Assembly: GCA_964411675.1 (NCBI GenBank)
Contig: CAYPLR010000052.1
Location: 1 to 6,802, forward strand
Source of the DNA: JAAYBG01 sp964411675
GTDB taxonomy: Bacteria; Bacillota_I; Bacilli_A; ML615J-28; CAG-698
Length of the DNA: 6,802 bases
Direction: 5' to 3'
Shown: piece by piece, positions 6,657 to 6,802 of the stretch
How the letters are laid out: each line of letters begins with the position of its first letter
Position numbering within the stretch: the stretch's first letter is position 1
Made by a program: the position numbers and the translations under genes
Notes under the pieces: generated by a model
Databases searched by the model: none
What the model saw: only the letters and a program-made list of their open reading frames with translations
Told to the model about the DNA's origin: nothing

Positions 6657-6685
6657 ATTATACTTCTTTATCACTAAAAAGTCAA
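6657..6685 (-). promoter_or_regulatory. Sigma-A promoter of the lipoprotein gene
   Basis: On the minus strand a -35 box TTGACT (6680-6685), a 17-base spacer and a perfect -10 box TATAAT (6657-6662) are present. Transcription would start near 6650, leaving a leader of about 105 bases before the gene start at 6545. This is the best promoter match in the window. Confidence 0.7.
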
Positions 6686-6802
6686 TCAATAATAATCCTA
6701 AATAGTATTTATTAATCTCTCTATATAAAACAAAAAAAGAATAAAAATTTCTAGAAGGGAGTTTATCTATATAAGAACCATTAGAATTGTAATTATAAAA
6801 AT
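6686..6802. other. AT-rich stretch without a convincing gene
   Basis: No start codon with a usable ribosome binding site is seen on the plus strand; a purine-rich AGAAGGGAG near 6753-6761 is not followed by ATG. On the minus strand one frame is open from the right edge to a TAG at 6648-6650 (50 residues, rich in Tyr, Asn, Ile and Leu). It could be the tail of a gene lying to the right, but the composition is what random AT-rich DNA would give, and a strong promoter overlaps its end. Confidence 0.4.

Overview
The window is AT-rich, has good sigma-A-type promoters and AGGAG-type ribosome binding sites, and carries a lipoprotein and an FMN riboswitch with an intrinsic terminator. This points to a low-GC Gram-positive bacterium (Bacillota or a close relative such as Erysipelotrichia or wall-less relatives); I cannot place it more precisely. 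All Trp codons I read are TGG, TGA does not occur inside any of the genes, and both TAA and TAG are used as stops, so a standard bacterial code fits.

Layout. (1) 1-1106, minus strand: a DUF362 protein with two C-terminal [4Fe-4S] ferredoxin motifs, cut by the left window edge. (2) 1107-1273: a divergent intergenic region with a promoter for each side. (3) 1274-5159, plus strand: a tight three-gene unit made of a NatA-like ABC ATPase, a NatB-like ABC-2 permease overlapping it by one base, and, 8 bp later, a secreted phosphodiester glycosidase (NAGPA/DUF2233-type). The third gene is interrupted by an in-frame TAG at codon 90. (4) 5160-5312: an FMN riboswitch starting one base after the glycosidase stop codon, then a weak hairpin and a strong intrinsic terminator. 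(5) 5326-5943, plus strand: RibU, the riboflavin-binding S component of an ECF transporter, controlled by the riboswitch. (6) 5942-5978: a bidirectional terminator between convergent genes. (7) 5973-6545, minus strand: a small acidic putative lipoprotein of unknown function. (8) 6546-6802: its promoter region and an AT-rich stretch with no convincing gene.

How the parts relate. The ABC pair probably exports a small substrate or ion (NatAB of Bacillus is a Na+ exporter). The glycosidase translated just behind it would act outside the cell on a phosphodiester-linked glycan, but as sequenced it is truncated before every catalytic motif. No terminator separates this operon from the riboswitch, so the FMN switch may also act as the end of the ABC operon. 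ribU makes the cell import riboflavin when flavin is scarce.

The observations most worth a second look are the single-codon interruption of the glycosidase, the riboswitch abutting an upstream gene with a possible antiterminator pairing into the aptamer core, and a RibU that appears to lack a conserved C-terminal lysine. I found no CRISPR array, insertion sequence, tRNA or rRNA, and nothing that clearly amounts to a new system.
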